Made by a program: the position numbers and the translations under genes
Shown here: piece by piece, positions 1 to 9,600 of the stretch
How positions within the stretch are numbered: the stretch's first letter is position 1
Layout of the letters: each line of letters starts with the position of its first letter
Notes under the pieces: generated by a model
What the model was told of the DNA's origin: nothing
Databases searched by the model: none
Seen by the model: the letters and a program-made list of their open reading frames with translations, nothing else
Origin: Acidobacteriota bacterium
GTDB lineage: Bacteria; Acidobacteriota; Terriglobia; Terriglobales; Acidobacteriaceae
Reading direction: 5' to 3'
DNA length: 64,000 nt
NCBI GenBank assembly: GCA_016196065.1
Contig: JACPYL010000012.1
Coordinates: forward strand, 558,001 to 622,000

Positions 1-1236
1 GAGCATGGCATTCAGGATCCATGTCGACCACAATCCGGTTGGGCCTAGACGCGCATACACCACGTTCATGCTCCATGCCGGACTTGTATAGGCTGTCCCC
101 GCGGTCGACAGTCCGATGTGATTTCTTACCACCGGCTCATAGAGAATCTTTTCGATCCCCTCGTTAAAAAACTTTGCCATCTGCAAAATCCGGCTACTGT
201 AAGCCTTCCTGGCGCGCTGGGGCAATTCTCCTCGCGTGCGAAATTTTAGGATCAGGGCTGCGGCCTCGGCGGCATGCCGAAGGGCTGCGGTGACTCCATT
301 GGAAGTCATGGGATCGACGAGCGACGCCGCTTCGCCGGCAATGAGCCAGTTCGGTCCGGCAGATTCCGTGTGAACCCGGCAGCGAAATGAAGTCACGTTC
401 ACCTCGCTCAGTGCTCCTTGTTGCAGAAGGGGGTCGAAGCGCGAGAACTTGGCGAGTTGCTGACGAAAAATATTCTCAACCGATCCTTCGACATCGCGCT
501 TGCCTTTAATCGCCGTCCCCGGAGCGATGTATCCCACGCTCACGATGCCGGGGCTCACGGGAATTTCCCAAAGCCATTCGAGATATTCCGCGGGTTGCGG
601 GTCCATGTAGAGAGTCGTTCCCTCGACTTCCTCTGTCACTTTGAAGTAAGTCCACATCGCTACCTTGGTCGGGCCATATTGCAGAGTTGGCAGGCCTAGC
701 TTTCGCGCCACCAGTGAGGCGCCAATTCCGGAAGCGTCAATGAGCCAGGGAGAGGTGAAACGCGCGCCGCTCTCGGTTTGGACTGCGCGAATCGTTCTGC
801 CGTCGGTTTCGAGGTCAACCACCCGATCGCGCACAAACGTGACCCCTTCGTCTACCACCATTTTCAGGATTTCATCATCCAGTTGTGTTCGCTCCACATG
901 GAGTGTCGCGAGATTGACGTAGAAGGGAGGCCCTCCGAGCCATTCCGAGGGGACGTAGTGCGCGTCGCAACCATCGCGCATTTTCAAAGTGACATGCCGT
1001 TTCCAGGTGGCAATGCGGGATGCGAGCAAACTTTCTGGAGTCAGTCCAAGTGTGCTCAAAAGAGCGGGCGCCGACCAATCGAGCGATTCCCCAACCGGTG
1101 GTCGAACGGCCTGGGGCGGCTCGATGCAGACGACTTTCAAGCCGGCTCTGACCAGATGCAGTGCGGCTGCTTTTCCAGCCAAGCCACCGCCGATAACCGT
1201 TACATCGCAGGGTGTCACCGGGAGCGGGTCAGACAT
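1..1236 (-). CDS. FAD-dependent oxidoreductase (halogenase / geranylgeranyl-reductase-like), 3' end cut by window
   Basis: An open frame of 412 codons runs from an ATG at 1236 off the left edge, so the C-terminus is missing. The N-terminus has a Rossmann FAD-binding fingerprint (VTVIGGGLAGKAAALHL) about 12 residues in, followed by an acidic residue ending the second strand (VVCIEP). A PVGES motif near residue 47 resembles the GES-type motif of the tryptophan-halogenase / geranylgeranyl-reductase branch. A second FAD motif of the GEAASLVDPMTSNG type lies near residue 310. Family members oxidise, reduce or halogenate hydrophobic or aromatic substrates using FAD. I do not see the WxWxIP halogenase motif, so a reductase or hydroxylase is as likely. 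A DinB-fold gene ends 21 bp upstream of its start, on the same strand. Confidence 0.8.
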   Translation of the reverse strand, partial: MSDPLPVTPCDVTVIGGGLAGKAAALHLVRAGLKVVCIEPPQAVRPPVGESLDWSAPALLSTLGLTPESLLASRIATWKRHVTLKMRDGCDAHYVPSEWLGGPPFYVNLATLHVERTQLDDEILKMVVDEGVTFVRDRVVDLETDGRTIRAVQTESGARFTSPWLIDASGIGASLVARKLGLPTLQYGPTKVAMWTYFKVTEEVEGTTLYMDPQPAEYLEWLWEIPVSPGIVSVGYIAPGTAIKGKRDVEGSVENIFRQQLAKFSRFDPLLQQGALSEVNVTSFRCRVHTESAGPNWLIAGEAASLVDPMTSNGVTAALRHAAEAAALILKFRTRGELPQRARKAYSSRILQMAKFFNEGIEKILYEPVVRNHIGLSTAGTAYTSPAWSMNVVYARLGPTGLWSTWILNAML

Positions 1237-1257
1237 GAATATCTAAATTGTACGGAT

Positions 1258-1923
1258 TTAGGATGCCTTGCGGGCGGGTGCGCGGTCGAGCGCCTTCAGT
1301 ATCTGTTCCATCTGCCACAGGTGGCGACGCTCATGCGCGGCCAGCATGCGCAGGGCGCCGTACGCGTTATAGCTTAGACGACCATACACAGGTGACTTTA
1401 CTTTCACCTGATCAACAGCCAAGCCGATCGCGGATTGAATCGTCGTCGTAAGCTCGACCTGCGACTGTTCAAACGCTTCCCATGCGGAATGGAAGCCGCA
1501 CTTACGCGGCACAAGCGGCGCGAGGACCTTGAAGCGAAGCCGGTAAGGCGGCTCCAGATTCCTGATGAATAGTCGTGTGAGCGTTCCCGTCCGCAACGCC
1601 CGGTTGGTGGCAAGACGCGGAGCGCGAACGATAGCAGCTGAGATCGCAGGGAGGAACGCATTCGTTGTTCGAGCCAGATGATCCAGACACTGAGTCACCG
1701 ACCACGAAGCAGGTTCGAGACTAGTTGTGAGATCAGCCTCACAGCGGTTGGCGACCAAGTCCCCGGCTTTCAGGGTTACGCCCTCGGCCTGGCGCAAGAC
1801 AGCTTCAAGCTGCCTGGTCGATACCAGGGCTACCCCGCTGCGGATCGGCACGCGAAGAAACTCCGGCACGCGCAGGAGGGCACCCGTCGCTTCGCTGAAC
1901 ATTCCCATATCCAACTTCGGCAC
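1258..1923 (-). CDS. DinB superfamily protein
   Basis: A 221-residue protein with the DinB/YfiT four-helix signature. It has a WSVTQCLDHLARTTNAFLP helix near residues 73-91 and a C-terminal AAHERRHLWQMEQI helix near 195-208; both histidine-containing helices usually build a divalent-metal site. Members are often thiol transferases or metal-dependent enzymes of unknown substrate. It lies 21 bp upstream of the FAD enzyme on the same strand, so the two may be co-transcribed. The first 45 residues are less conserved in appearance, and an internal Met (residue 6 or 8) could be the true start. The function of this member is unknown. Confidence 0.75.
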   Translation of the reverse strand: MPKLDMGMFSEATGALLRVPEFLRVPIRSGVALVSTRQLEAVLRQAEGVTLKAGDLVANRCEADLTTSLEPASWSVTQCLDHLARTTNAFLPAISAAIVRAPRLATNRALRTGTLTRLFIRNLEPPYRLRFKVLAPLVPRKCGFHSAWEAFEQSQVELTTTIQSAIGLAVDQVKVKSPVYGRLSYNAYGALRMLAAHERRHLWQMEQILKALDRAPARKAS

Positions 1924-2083
1924 GTTAGCTGTGAAGGGTCGAGGCGGGCCATAGTTAAAAAGTATTAGAGAGCTGGATGGGATGGTTCGTGCGGATCCTG
2001 GAGTCAGTACAAGTTTATTAGGATGAATGAGTTATCTGAGTTATTGGAGTGACGTCGGGCCGAATGGGTGAAGGTTGTGATGC

Positions 2084-3934
2084 CTAGGGCGCGGGTTTCG
2101 CAAACGCAATCGGACGCGCCGCCACAATCCCCTTACCTTCCTGGACCGTGATGAACTGATTCGCCTTCACGTCGGAGATGGAGTCCTTGCGGCCGCTGGG
2201 CCAGACGATCTCCAGGCTTACCGTCTTTCCTTCTTCCGGTCTGCCCAGGCCGAACGTCAGAGTCAGTTCGCTCTGCGACAAATAACTCGACCCGGTTTTC
2301 ACCATCTGAAACTGGCGGACGCCATTACTGTTCTTCAGCGTGACTTTCGCGCCAATGCCGTCGCGGTTCGATCGCGTTCCTACGGTCCTTACTCGCAGGA
2401 CGTCGTTCTGATTTCCATTTTCATTCCGCAGGAGCCGTACCGGTCCGTTGTTGGCGGTGAGAAGCAAGTCCAAGTCGCCGTCGTTGTCGAAATCCCCATA
2501 GGCCGCGCCGCGTCCAACGATTGGTTGTTGCAGAGCGCGGCCGAGTTGGGCCGTGACTTCTTCGAACTTACTCTTGCCTTTGTTGCGGAAGAGGTGCGGA
2601 GGTTGCGCGTACTTCACTTTCGGTTGGACCACGTTGATATCGTCCGCCACGTGCCCGTTGACTGCGACAATATCGAGTAGCCCATCGAGATCGTAGTCAA
2701 AGAAAAAAGATCCGAACGTCAGCGATTGCACCGACATCCGGCTGAGCCCGGAGGCCCCTGCCTCATCCGTAAACAAACCCGAACCGTCGTTGTGATAGAG
2801 AGCCATCCCTTCGTTGGTGAAGTTGCCGATGACCAGGCTTTGCCATCCGGAATTGTCGTAGTCGGCCGCATCGGTGCCCATGCCCGCGCGGACGGTTCCC
2901 GCATCGCCATACGCGACGCCTGCGGCAATGGCTTCGTCCGTGAAAGTGCCGTTGTGATTGTTGTGGTAGAGCTTGTTCGGTTCGGTGTCGTTCGAAACGA
3001 ACAGGTCGAGCCAGCCATCGTTGTCGTAGTCGAGCAGTGCAATACCGAGAGACTTGCTGGTCGGGTCATGCAGACCGGCGCGCTGGGTTACGTTCTCGAA
3101 AGTTCCATTGCCTTTGTTATGAAACAGCGTTGAACTCTCGCCCTTGAAAGCTTGCGGCGTGCAGTACGACTTGTTCTTGCCGTCGAGAGTGCAGAACTGA
3201 TCTTTTTCGATCGACCAGTCGATGTAGTGCGCGACGAAGAGGTCGAGCTTGCCATCGTTGTCGTAGTCGAACCACGCCGCACTGGTTGAGAATCCAGGAT
3301 CGGCAACGCCTGCCTTTGCCGTGACATCGGCGAATTTTCCATTGCCCAGATTGCGGAACAGATGGTTCGATCCTACTGCGGTGATGTAGATATCGACATT
3401 GCCATCGTTATCGTAGTCGGCAGCAGCGCAGCCCAATCCATAACCTTCAAACAAAAGGCCGGCGGCGCGCGTGACGTCGGTGAAGGTGCCGTCGTGATTG
3501 TTGTGATAGAGGGTGGAAAATGACTTCGTTGTCTGATGTCCGGGCCAATCCGTCGAATTGATCAGTAGAATGTCCTGCCATCCGTCGTTGTCGTAGTCCA
3601 GGAAGCAGACGCCGGGACCCATAGTTTCGGGAAGGTACTTTTTTCCGAAAGCACCGTTGTTGTATTTGAAGTGAATGCCCGCTTCCGCGGTGACGTCGGT
3701 GAACTGGATGGGGCCGGAAGGGCGCGAGGCAGCGACGGTTTGGGATGAAGGTACCGCTGGCGCGGGTTCCGCACTGACCGGAGTTTCGTTCGAGGTCACC
3801 GCAGGCGAAGCCGTCGTGGATTCCGCCGGAGGAGTTCGCTTGCAACTCGCCAGGAAAACGATCGCAATAATGACGATGACGAGATTCCAGGCGCTTCGGG
3901 TCTTTGGCATGAATATCGACTTCGTAATCCGCAC
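2084..3934 (-). CDS. CRTAC1-family exported lipoprotein: FG-GAP/VCBS beta-propeller with ASPIC/UnbV C-terminus
   Basis: A 616-residue protein. A hydrophobic N-terminal segment ends in a lipobox (LASC, Cys 31), predicting a lipidated exported protein. From about residue 75 to 480 there are seven calcium-loop repeats of the DYDNDGxxD type, such as FLDYDNDGWQDILLIN and AYGDFDNDGDLDLLLT, the hallmark of an integrin-like FG-GAP propeller. An ASPIC/UnbV domain follows near 520-590 (IGAKVTLK, then LTFGLGRPEEGK and IVWPSGRKD). It is the last gene of a minus-strand operon, 16 bp after the NQR2-like membrane protein. An ATG nine codons in (3910) is an equally good start and leaves the lipobox intact. 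The role is unknown; these proteins are probably calcium-binding surface or periplasmic scaffolds. Confidence 0.85.
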   Translation of the reverse strand: MRITKSIFMPKTRSAWNLVIVIIAIVFLASCKRTPPAESTTASPAVTSNETPVSAEPAPAVPSSQTVAASRPSGPIQFTDVTAEAGIHFKYNNGAFGKKYLPETMGPGVCFLDYDNDGWQDILLINSTDWPGHQTTKSFSTLYHNNHDGTFTDVTRAAGLLFEGYGLGCAAADYDNDGNVDIYITAVGSNHLFRNLGNGKFADVTAKAGVADPGFSTSAAWFDYDNDGKLDLFVAHYIDWSIEKDQFCTLDGKNKSYCTPQAFKGESSTLFHNKGNGTFENVTQRAGLHDPTSKSLGIALLDYDNDGWLDLFVSNDTEPNKLYHNNHNGTFTDEAIAAGVAYGDAGTVRAGMGTDAADYDNSGWQSLVIGNFTNEGMALYHNDGSGLFTDEAGASGLSRMSVQSLTFGSFFFDYDLDGLLDIVAVNGHVADDINVVQPKVKYAQPPHLFRNKGKSKFEEVTAQLGRALQQPIVGRGAAYGDFDNDGDLDLLLTANNGPVRLLRNENGNQNDVLRVRTVGTRSNRDGIGAKVTLKNSNGVRQFQMVKTGSSYLSQSELTLTFGLGRPEEGKTVSLEIVWPSGRKDSISDVKANQFITVQEGKGIVAARPIAFAKPAP

Positions 3935-3950
3935 TTCCTTATGAACTTGC

Positions 3951-4811
3951 TTAGGCGGTCGCGGGCACCTTTGCCACGGCGCGCCGCGAATCCCACCACA
4001 TCTCGATCAGAAACGCAGCCGGGCCAACGAGAAAGAGCGCATAGAACGGCGCATAAACGACCTGTTCGAGACGGAATATCATTTCGACAAATGCAATCAG
4101 GAAAGCCACCACGCACTGCGCTTTCCGGTTGCGCACCGTCGTCTTCGGGTCCGTGATCATAAAGAAGATGAAGAGCTGGTACATCGGCCCGGTCAGCGGC
4201 GCGACTTCTGCAAGCCACGGGCTGCCGGTAAACCAGCTTCGTACAAAGGCGAAGGCGATAAACGACAGCACGTAAGTGGCGGTGATGTTAAAACGGTGGA
4301 CGCGATAGATAATCACTGAGCCCAGAACCCAAATGACGAGCATCGGCCAGACATTGTTTCCCCACTGAATGCTGAGGGTCGCAACCGTTTCGGGCGCGAG
4401 AAATAGCAATACAGATATCCCGAAGTTCGACGGATTCCAGATGTGGCGATTCTTCAGCCGCAAGACATACTTCGACGAAATCGAAAGCAAGCTGCACACC
4501 ACATACGGCCAATACGCGGGAGAACGAACTAGGATTCCCACGCTGATGCCGCTAATGTATGCGCTCGCGGGATGAAGCCACTTGCGCATCAGCAGCCATC
4601 CCAGCGTGAGCTCGGCCGCAACGCTGGTAACAATCGCCAGCGCGGTTTTCTGGTAGCTCTCCAGAATGCCAAACGAAAGATGGCCGGCCAGCAGAATGCA
4701 AGTGATGAAAATCGGCGCCAGATAACGGTTTTCCGGACCAAAGAAGCGCTTGAGCGCGCCCGAAGACTGCGGCGCGATCGACGGCGTGACCGGAGCGGTC
4801 TGTGTGCTCAT
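3951..4811 (-). CDS. Stand-alone NQR2/RnfD/RnfE-family integral membrane protein
   Basis: A 286-residue protein with about eight hydrophobic segments. Two motifs fit the NqrB/RnfD family: RHIWNPSNFGISVLLFL near residue 120, matching the NPFNPA-type region, and FFMITDPKTT near 218, matching FFMATDPVTS. In Na+-NQR and Rnf complexes this subunit carries quinone or covalent flavin and couples electron flow to ion transport. No other Rnf/Nqr subunit is nearby. I do not see the S/T-GAT sequence that carries the covalent FMN. Its start overlaps the end of the upstream ASPIC gene by 4 bp (ATGA), which implies translational coupling to exported propeller proteins. An electron-transfer role is possible but unproven. 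Confidence 0.75.
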   Translation of the reverse strand: MSTQTAPVTPSIAPQSSGALKRFFGPENRYLAPIFITCILLAGHLSFGILESYQKTALAIVTSVAAELTLGWLLMRKWLHPASAYISGISVGILVRSPAYWPYVVCSLLSISSKYVLRLKNRHIWNPSNFGISVLLFLAPETVATLSIQWGNNVWPMLVIWVLGSVIIYRVHRFNITATYVLSFIAFAFVRSWFTGSPWLAEVAPLTGPMYQLFIFFMITDPKTTVRNRKAQCVVAFLIAFVEMIFRLEQVVYAPFYALFLVGPAAFLIEMWWDSRRAVAKVPATA

Positions 4812-6604
4812 GCAGCCTCCTTGATCTTGTGCGCCTGATTGACAGCGGGGCTCTCCACAGTTTGAACTTTACCGGACGGCCAGCGGATCACGGCTTTCTC
4901 AATTTTTGCGTTCTTGCCCAAGCCAAAATGTAACGGGCGCTGGTTCTGCGCACAGAATCCGCTGCCTCCGGAAACCTCTTGTGCTTGCTGTTGGCCGTTC
5001 CAGAAAAGTGTCACTTGCGCGCCGATCGCGCTCCGGTTGCTGGTTGTGCCTTCGAGGTCAAACTCGATCCATTGATTCTCGGGAGCGACCGTGTTCTTGT
5101 AAATCAACAGCGGGCCGCGTTGATTAGCGGCCACGACGTCGAGAACGCCGCGATTCCACAAGTCAACCAGCGCCACGGATCGTCCATCGTAGGTATCGCT
5201 GACACCGACCGATTGTGCGACATCGATAAATTTGCCTGCGCCATCGTTCATCCAGACGCGCTTGTGTTGATATCCCGACAGACTGCGGCCTTCCATCGCA
5301 GGCCAATTCTTGGCGTCGCCGATGATCAGCGTATTGCCGCCCGCGATTTTCGAAAAGTCGTACCAGTAGCTGCGGGTTCGATCAAGAGAGACGTAGCCGT
5401 TGGTGAGGTAGAGGTCGAGCGTACCGTCGTTGTTCAGGTCACCAAACTGCGCGCCGAAGCTCCATCCACCAAGTTCCACGCCCAGATCACGCGCAAGGTT
5501 TTCATAGTGCAACGCGTTGCCTGACGTGCCTTCTTTCGGAACCCACATATTGTTTCCCTGGATGAGCACGCCGTCTTCGGAAATATTAGAAACATAAATC
5601 GAGTACGCGCCACGATTGAAGATGTCTCCAAAAGCCGCGTTCATGCCGCTCTTTGGCGAGAAACCTACGCCAGTCTGCTCACCGACATCGTGGAACCGCT
5701 TTCCGTCGTTGAAGTAGAGTTCGGAGATTCCGTAATCGTTGGCGATGAACAAATCCGGATGCCCGTTGCCACGCAGATCGGCGGCTGTCGCGGCTAGTGT
5801 CCAATGATGACTGTCGATTCCCGCCTTCTCGGTGATGTCTTCGAATTTGCCGCCGCCGAGATTGTGCAGTAGATATTTGCGCCCGCCGTTCTTCGCGTAC
5901 TCGAAGCTCTCCGGCATCATGCGGGTATCGGCGAGATGCCAGAGGTCGATCTTCTCGGAATAGTAGCCGCCGATGAACAAGTCGAGCAGTCCGTCGCCGT
6001 CGTAATCGAGCCAGATCGCGGTGTTCGCGTTCAGCCACGCGGGTAGTCCAGCCCGCTCGGTTGCCTTCGTGAAACCGTGGCCCTGATTGTTGTGGAACAA
6101 CTCGGGACGGCCCCACTTGTAAAGAAAAAGGTCTTCATATCCGTCGTTGTCGTAATCGCCCCATACCGCACCCATCGAGACGCCGGTTCCAGGTTGGTTC
6201 ACATCCGCGATGCTCATCTCGCCGGCTACATCCTTAAACGTGCCGTCGTGCTGGTTGCGATACAACGCATTCTTGCTACCCTCGCCGCTGTTGGTGACGT
6301 AGATATCAGGCCAGCCGTCGCGATCGAAATCGACTATGGACACGGCAGCTCCCATCGACGCGACTTGCGGCATGATGTGATCTAACTTGTGGTCGAGGGT
6401 CGGAGCCTGATGCACGAAGTTGACGCCAGCCGCGTGGGAGACTTCTTCGAGGTAGAACCCGTGATGAGCGAGCGCTTCCTTGGCGTCGAGCTTCACTGAC
6501 CCGGAATTGCGCCCGGAGGAAAGTCGTTTGATCACCAGCGGACTCACCACCAGTCCCGCAAAGAGGACAGCGAGCACAATGCGTGTAATCCGGCCCTGTT
6601 TCAT
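4808..6604 (-). CDS. CRTAC1-family FG-GAP/ASPIC protein with N-terminal membrane anchor
   Basis: A 598-residue protein. The N-terminal 25 residues (RIVLAVLFAGLVVSPLVI) form a signal anchor without a lipobox. Propeller repeats include IVDFDRDGWPDIYVTN, VWGDYDNDGYEDLFLY, IWLDYDGDGLLDLFIG and QFGDLNNDGTLDLYLTN. Three further repeats (LRGNG, IFNRG, LWNRG) have lost the acidic calcium ligands. A C-terminal ASPIC/UnbV domain is near 515-590 (IGAQVTLFW, PLHFGLGKN, IRWPSGKVQTVE). It starts 3 bp after the end of the large TPR-ASPIC gene and overlaps the NQR2-like gene by 4 bp, so the four genes form one transcription unit. Alternating intact and degenerate loops suggest a specialised propeller. No enzymatic motif is visible. 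Confidence 0.85.
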   Translation of the reverse strand: MKQGRITRIVLAVLFAGLVVSPLVIKRLSSGRNSGSVKLDAKEALAHHGFYLEEVSHAAGVNFVHQAPTLDHKLDHIMPQVASMGAAVSIVDFDRDGWPDIYVTNSGEGSKNALYRNQHDGTFKDVAGEMSIADVNQPGTGVSMGAVWGDYDNDGYEDLFLYKWGRPELFHNNQGHGFTKATERAGLPAWLNANTAIWLDYDGDGLLDLFIGGYYSEKIDLWHLADTRMMPESFEYAKNGGRKYLLHNLGGGKFEDITEKAGIDSHHWTLAATAADLRGNGHPDLFIANDYGISELYFNDGKRFHDVGEQTGVGFSPKSGMNAAFGDIFNRGAYSIYVSNISEDGVLIQGNNMWVPKEGTSGNALHYENLARDLGVELGGWSFGAQFGDLNNDGTLDLYLTNGYVSLDRTRSYWYDFSKIAGGNTLIIGDAKNWPAMEGRSLSGYQHKRVWMNDGAGKFIDVAQSVGVSDTYDGRSVALVDLWNRGVLDVVAANQRGPLLIYKNTVAPENQWIEFDLEGTTSNRSAIGAQVTLFWNGQQQAQEVSGGSGFCAQNQRPLHFGLGKNAKIEKAVIRWPSGKVQTVESPAVNQAHKIKEAA

Positions 6605-6607
6605 TTC

Positions 6608-9600
6608 TTAACGTTCATTTCTCAATGAATTCTTGAAAACTTCCGGTGTCACGTAGCGCGTGTGATAGGTCTGCCAGTCTTCAGGATGATGCCGGTAGGT
6701 CCACTCATCTTCGAGACGACCCGGAGCCGTGTTGTAGACATCCTTGGCATGATACGGCAATGGCAGAACTGTCTTGGAGAAGGTTGAGTTGAAGTCTCCG
6801 TCCTTGATCCAGCCATCACCGAGGATGACGAAATCGCGCAGCCAACCGCTGGCGGGCGCTGGTTGCTCGGGGAAACGCAGCGACATCTCATCTCCCGAAT
6901 TGACGATCACATAGCGGTCGTCCACGTTCGCCAGAAGTTCGTTCACATCGCCATAGCGAGTGTAGTAGCCGATCAGGTCGCGCCAGCGTTGCTTGGAACC
7001 TTCCAGGTGATTGTAGTCCGGAACTTCCGGCGCTCCGCTGTCGGGCCGATGAACAACGGAATAGCCGCGATAGTGAAGATCGGCATACGACGGGTTCATG
7101 CGTGCTGTTTTTATGGGAGCATCCGGCATGCCGCGCGCCCAGGTGATCGCGTCCCAGTAAATTTCCAGGTTCGTGCGGATGCGCACCCGCCGAGGCGTAC
7201 CGGGAACGAAAGCATTCGTCAGATTGAAGAGTACTGTCTTCTTTCGTCCTGCCGGAAATCCCAGGTTCGATTGCGCTACTTTCCACCCGCCACGTCCATC
7301 GGGCACTTCGAGGCTCATGCCCTGCGCGTGCCAACGGTGACCCTGAGTGATTGCAACGTTAATCGACGAGTCCGTGTCGTGGATGGACCCTTGCCCAATC
7401 AAATACAGCGGACCGGTCGTCGGGACATCGTTGCCCAGATCAACTTCGACGTAATGATCTCGCGTGACGCCTTGATATTGTCCGCGGCCGAGATTCTCGA
7501 GCGCTCGTCCGTCGAGGGCACTCAGGATATCGGTCACGTCGACGCCGTGGTCGTCCAAGGCCTGTGCGATCTTGTGTGGAGTTTCCACCACCGTGTATCC
7601 GGGCTTCTGCGGCGGGATGACGAAGCGCTCATCCACAAAAATCTCGGTACCCACCGGATGGTCAACCGCCATCAGCGCCAGGTAGTCGTAGTAGTACGTC
7701 TCCCATAATTCCGCGCCGATGCGGACGTCGTAGTAGCTGTCGTGCGGAGCAAGTTGTTCGCGTCCGATTTTGTACCATTCCACGGTGGTCGCGACGCGTG
7801 CCGCGCCCAGCGTGTTGATGCGTAATCCAATTGCGGCCCCCCAGGGCACGGCATCTTTGACGAATTCCATCTCCTTGCCGTTGTATGCAAACAGGAATGG
7901 ACAGGAAGCTTTCAGACGCTGCTCGACCGTCACGTCCTGATCGGCCTTCGCGGCAAACTCGGCGCGCACCGTTCCATTCGGCCAGACCACGCGAATCACA
8001 TCCGAACTGGTCTGCTCGCCCAATCCAAAATGCAGCTGCGGCCCGGTAATGGGTTGCTTTTGCAGTAACAGACCGGAGCGAATTTCAATTTCGCCGCCGA
8101 CGCCGAAGGGATTGATCCGCTGATCGCCAACAGACTGCACGCCATGCGGACGAATGATCTGCCAGTGATAGTTCTTCGAGCCGTGATTGAGAGCCTGAAC
8201 CGGCTGCCCGTCGGCGGTCAGGCCCAACAGGTCAAGTTTGCCGTCGTTACTTATGTCGGCCGCATCGAAGACGTTGGGTGGGCCGAAGGAGTGATTCAGT
8301 GCGATGAATTTGCCTGTGTCGTCCTTGAGCCAGATCAAAGCTCCGTCAGCGCCCTTGCCAGGAATGACCTGAGAGAGAATCAGATCAGTCGAGCCGTTAT
8401 TGTCGAGGTCGGCGACATGCAACCGCACTTCACCGGCAAGGTAAGCTGCCGCATTCGTGACACGAGTGATCTCCGCCGTGTCCCAATCCTGTCCTTCATT
8501 CTTGTCGGAGATCCGAACAACTGCGCCATCGGCTTTCACCGCCAGCAGATCGAGAACGGAATCGTCATTGACGTCCGCCACGGCAATTGCCTTTACCAAA
8601 GACACGCCAGGCGGCAGCGATCGTTCGCGGAACTGTCCCAGCCGTTCGTTGCTAAAAATGTGTAGTTTGCCCGCGGCGTCGATCATGGCGACGTCGGGAT
8701 CTCCGTCGCCGTCGAGATCGGACCACGCAAGTTGTGTCAGACCCGAAACGCCATTGAAGGGGTGGATCGCAGTGAACGTGTCGTCCCCGTTGTTTCTTAG
8801 GACGGTCGGCTCTCCGGACTTCGCGCCGAGGACAATATCGAGATCACCATCGGCTTCGATATCAAGCGCCCACGCTCCGGTATAGCTGGCGTTCACAACC
8901 GAACCAGGCAGCGTCGTCTTCGCGGTCACGTCGGTGAATGCGGTCGGACCGTCCTGGCGCAGCAAGCGGACTCCGCCGGCACCAGCCAACACAAGATCGC
9001 TTTTGAAGTCGTAGTTGAAGTCGATCGGGATGACGTCCTCCGGCGACGGTGCAATGCCTGACCTGCCACCAGGAAACGGAAACTTTGCGCCGGTGGACAA
9101 TCGCACTTCGTTTCCGTTCGCGACAGCAATTGCGGGCGCGCCCGCGCTGGCCAGTGGAATGGACCCTATCCAACTCCATCGCCCGTCTCCGATGCCGATG
9201 ACCGGGCCGGAGGTGAAATCGATCGTCACATCGGCGGGCGCGGGTTTGAAGACGGGTGTCTCCATCGCCAGAAAATGAGTGAACGGCTGAGCTTCCTCGC
9301 CGGGCGCAGCTTTGATTACGCCGAGGCTTGCCCGAAAGTCAGGAACGCGCATCAGGACATTGCGCAGAAACATCGTCCGGGTCGCTGCGGCGCGAGGATC
9401 GGGACCGGCGGCGGCTGCCTTCAGAGATGCAACCTGCAGCTGCACTTCCGGAGGCCACGCCAACGATTGCGCACTGATGCGGGCCACGGCAGCGTGCAGT
9501 GTGGCTGCGTCTCCGCGTTTTGCGGCCACTCGTCCGATTTCGAGCAGCGCCGCCAGATTGTCGGGCTGCGCGTCGAGAATCTTTTGTATCACCCGCTGAA

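Noticed and set aside
778-1377. Plus-strand frame of 199 codons at the left end
   Set aside because: Shadow of the truncated FAD oxidoreductase, which has a real Rossmann motif on the minus strand.
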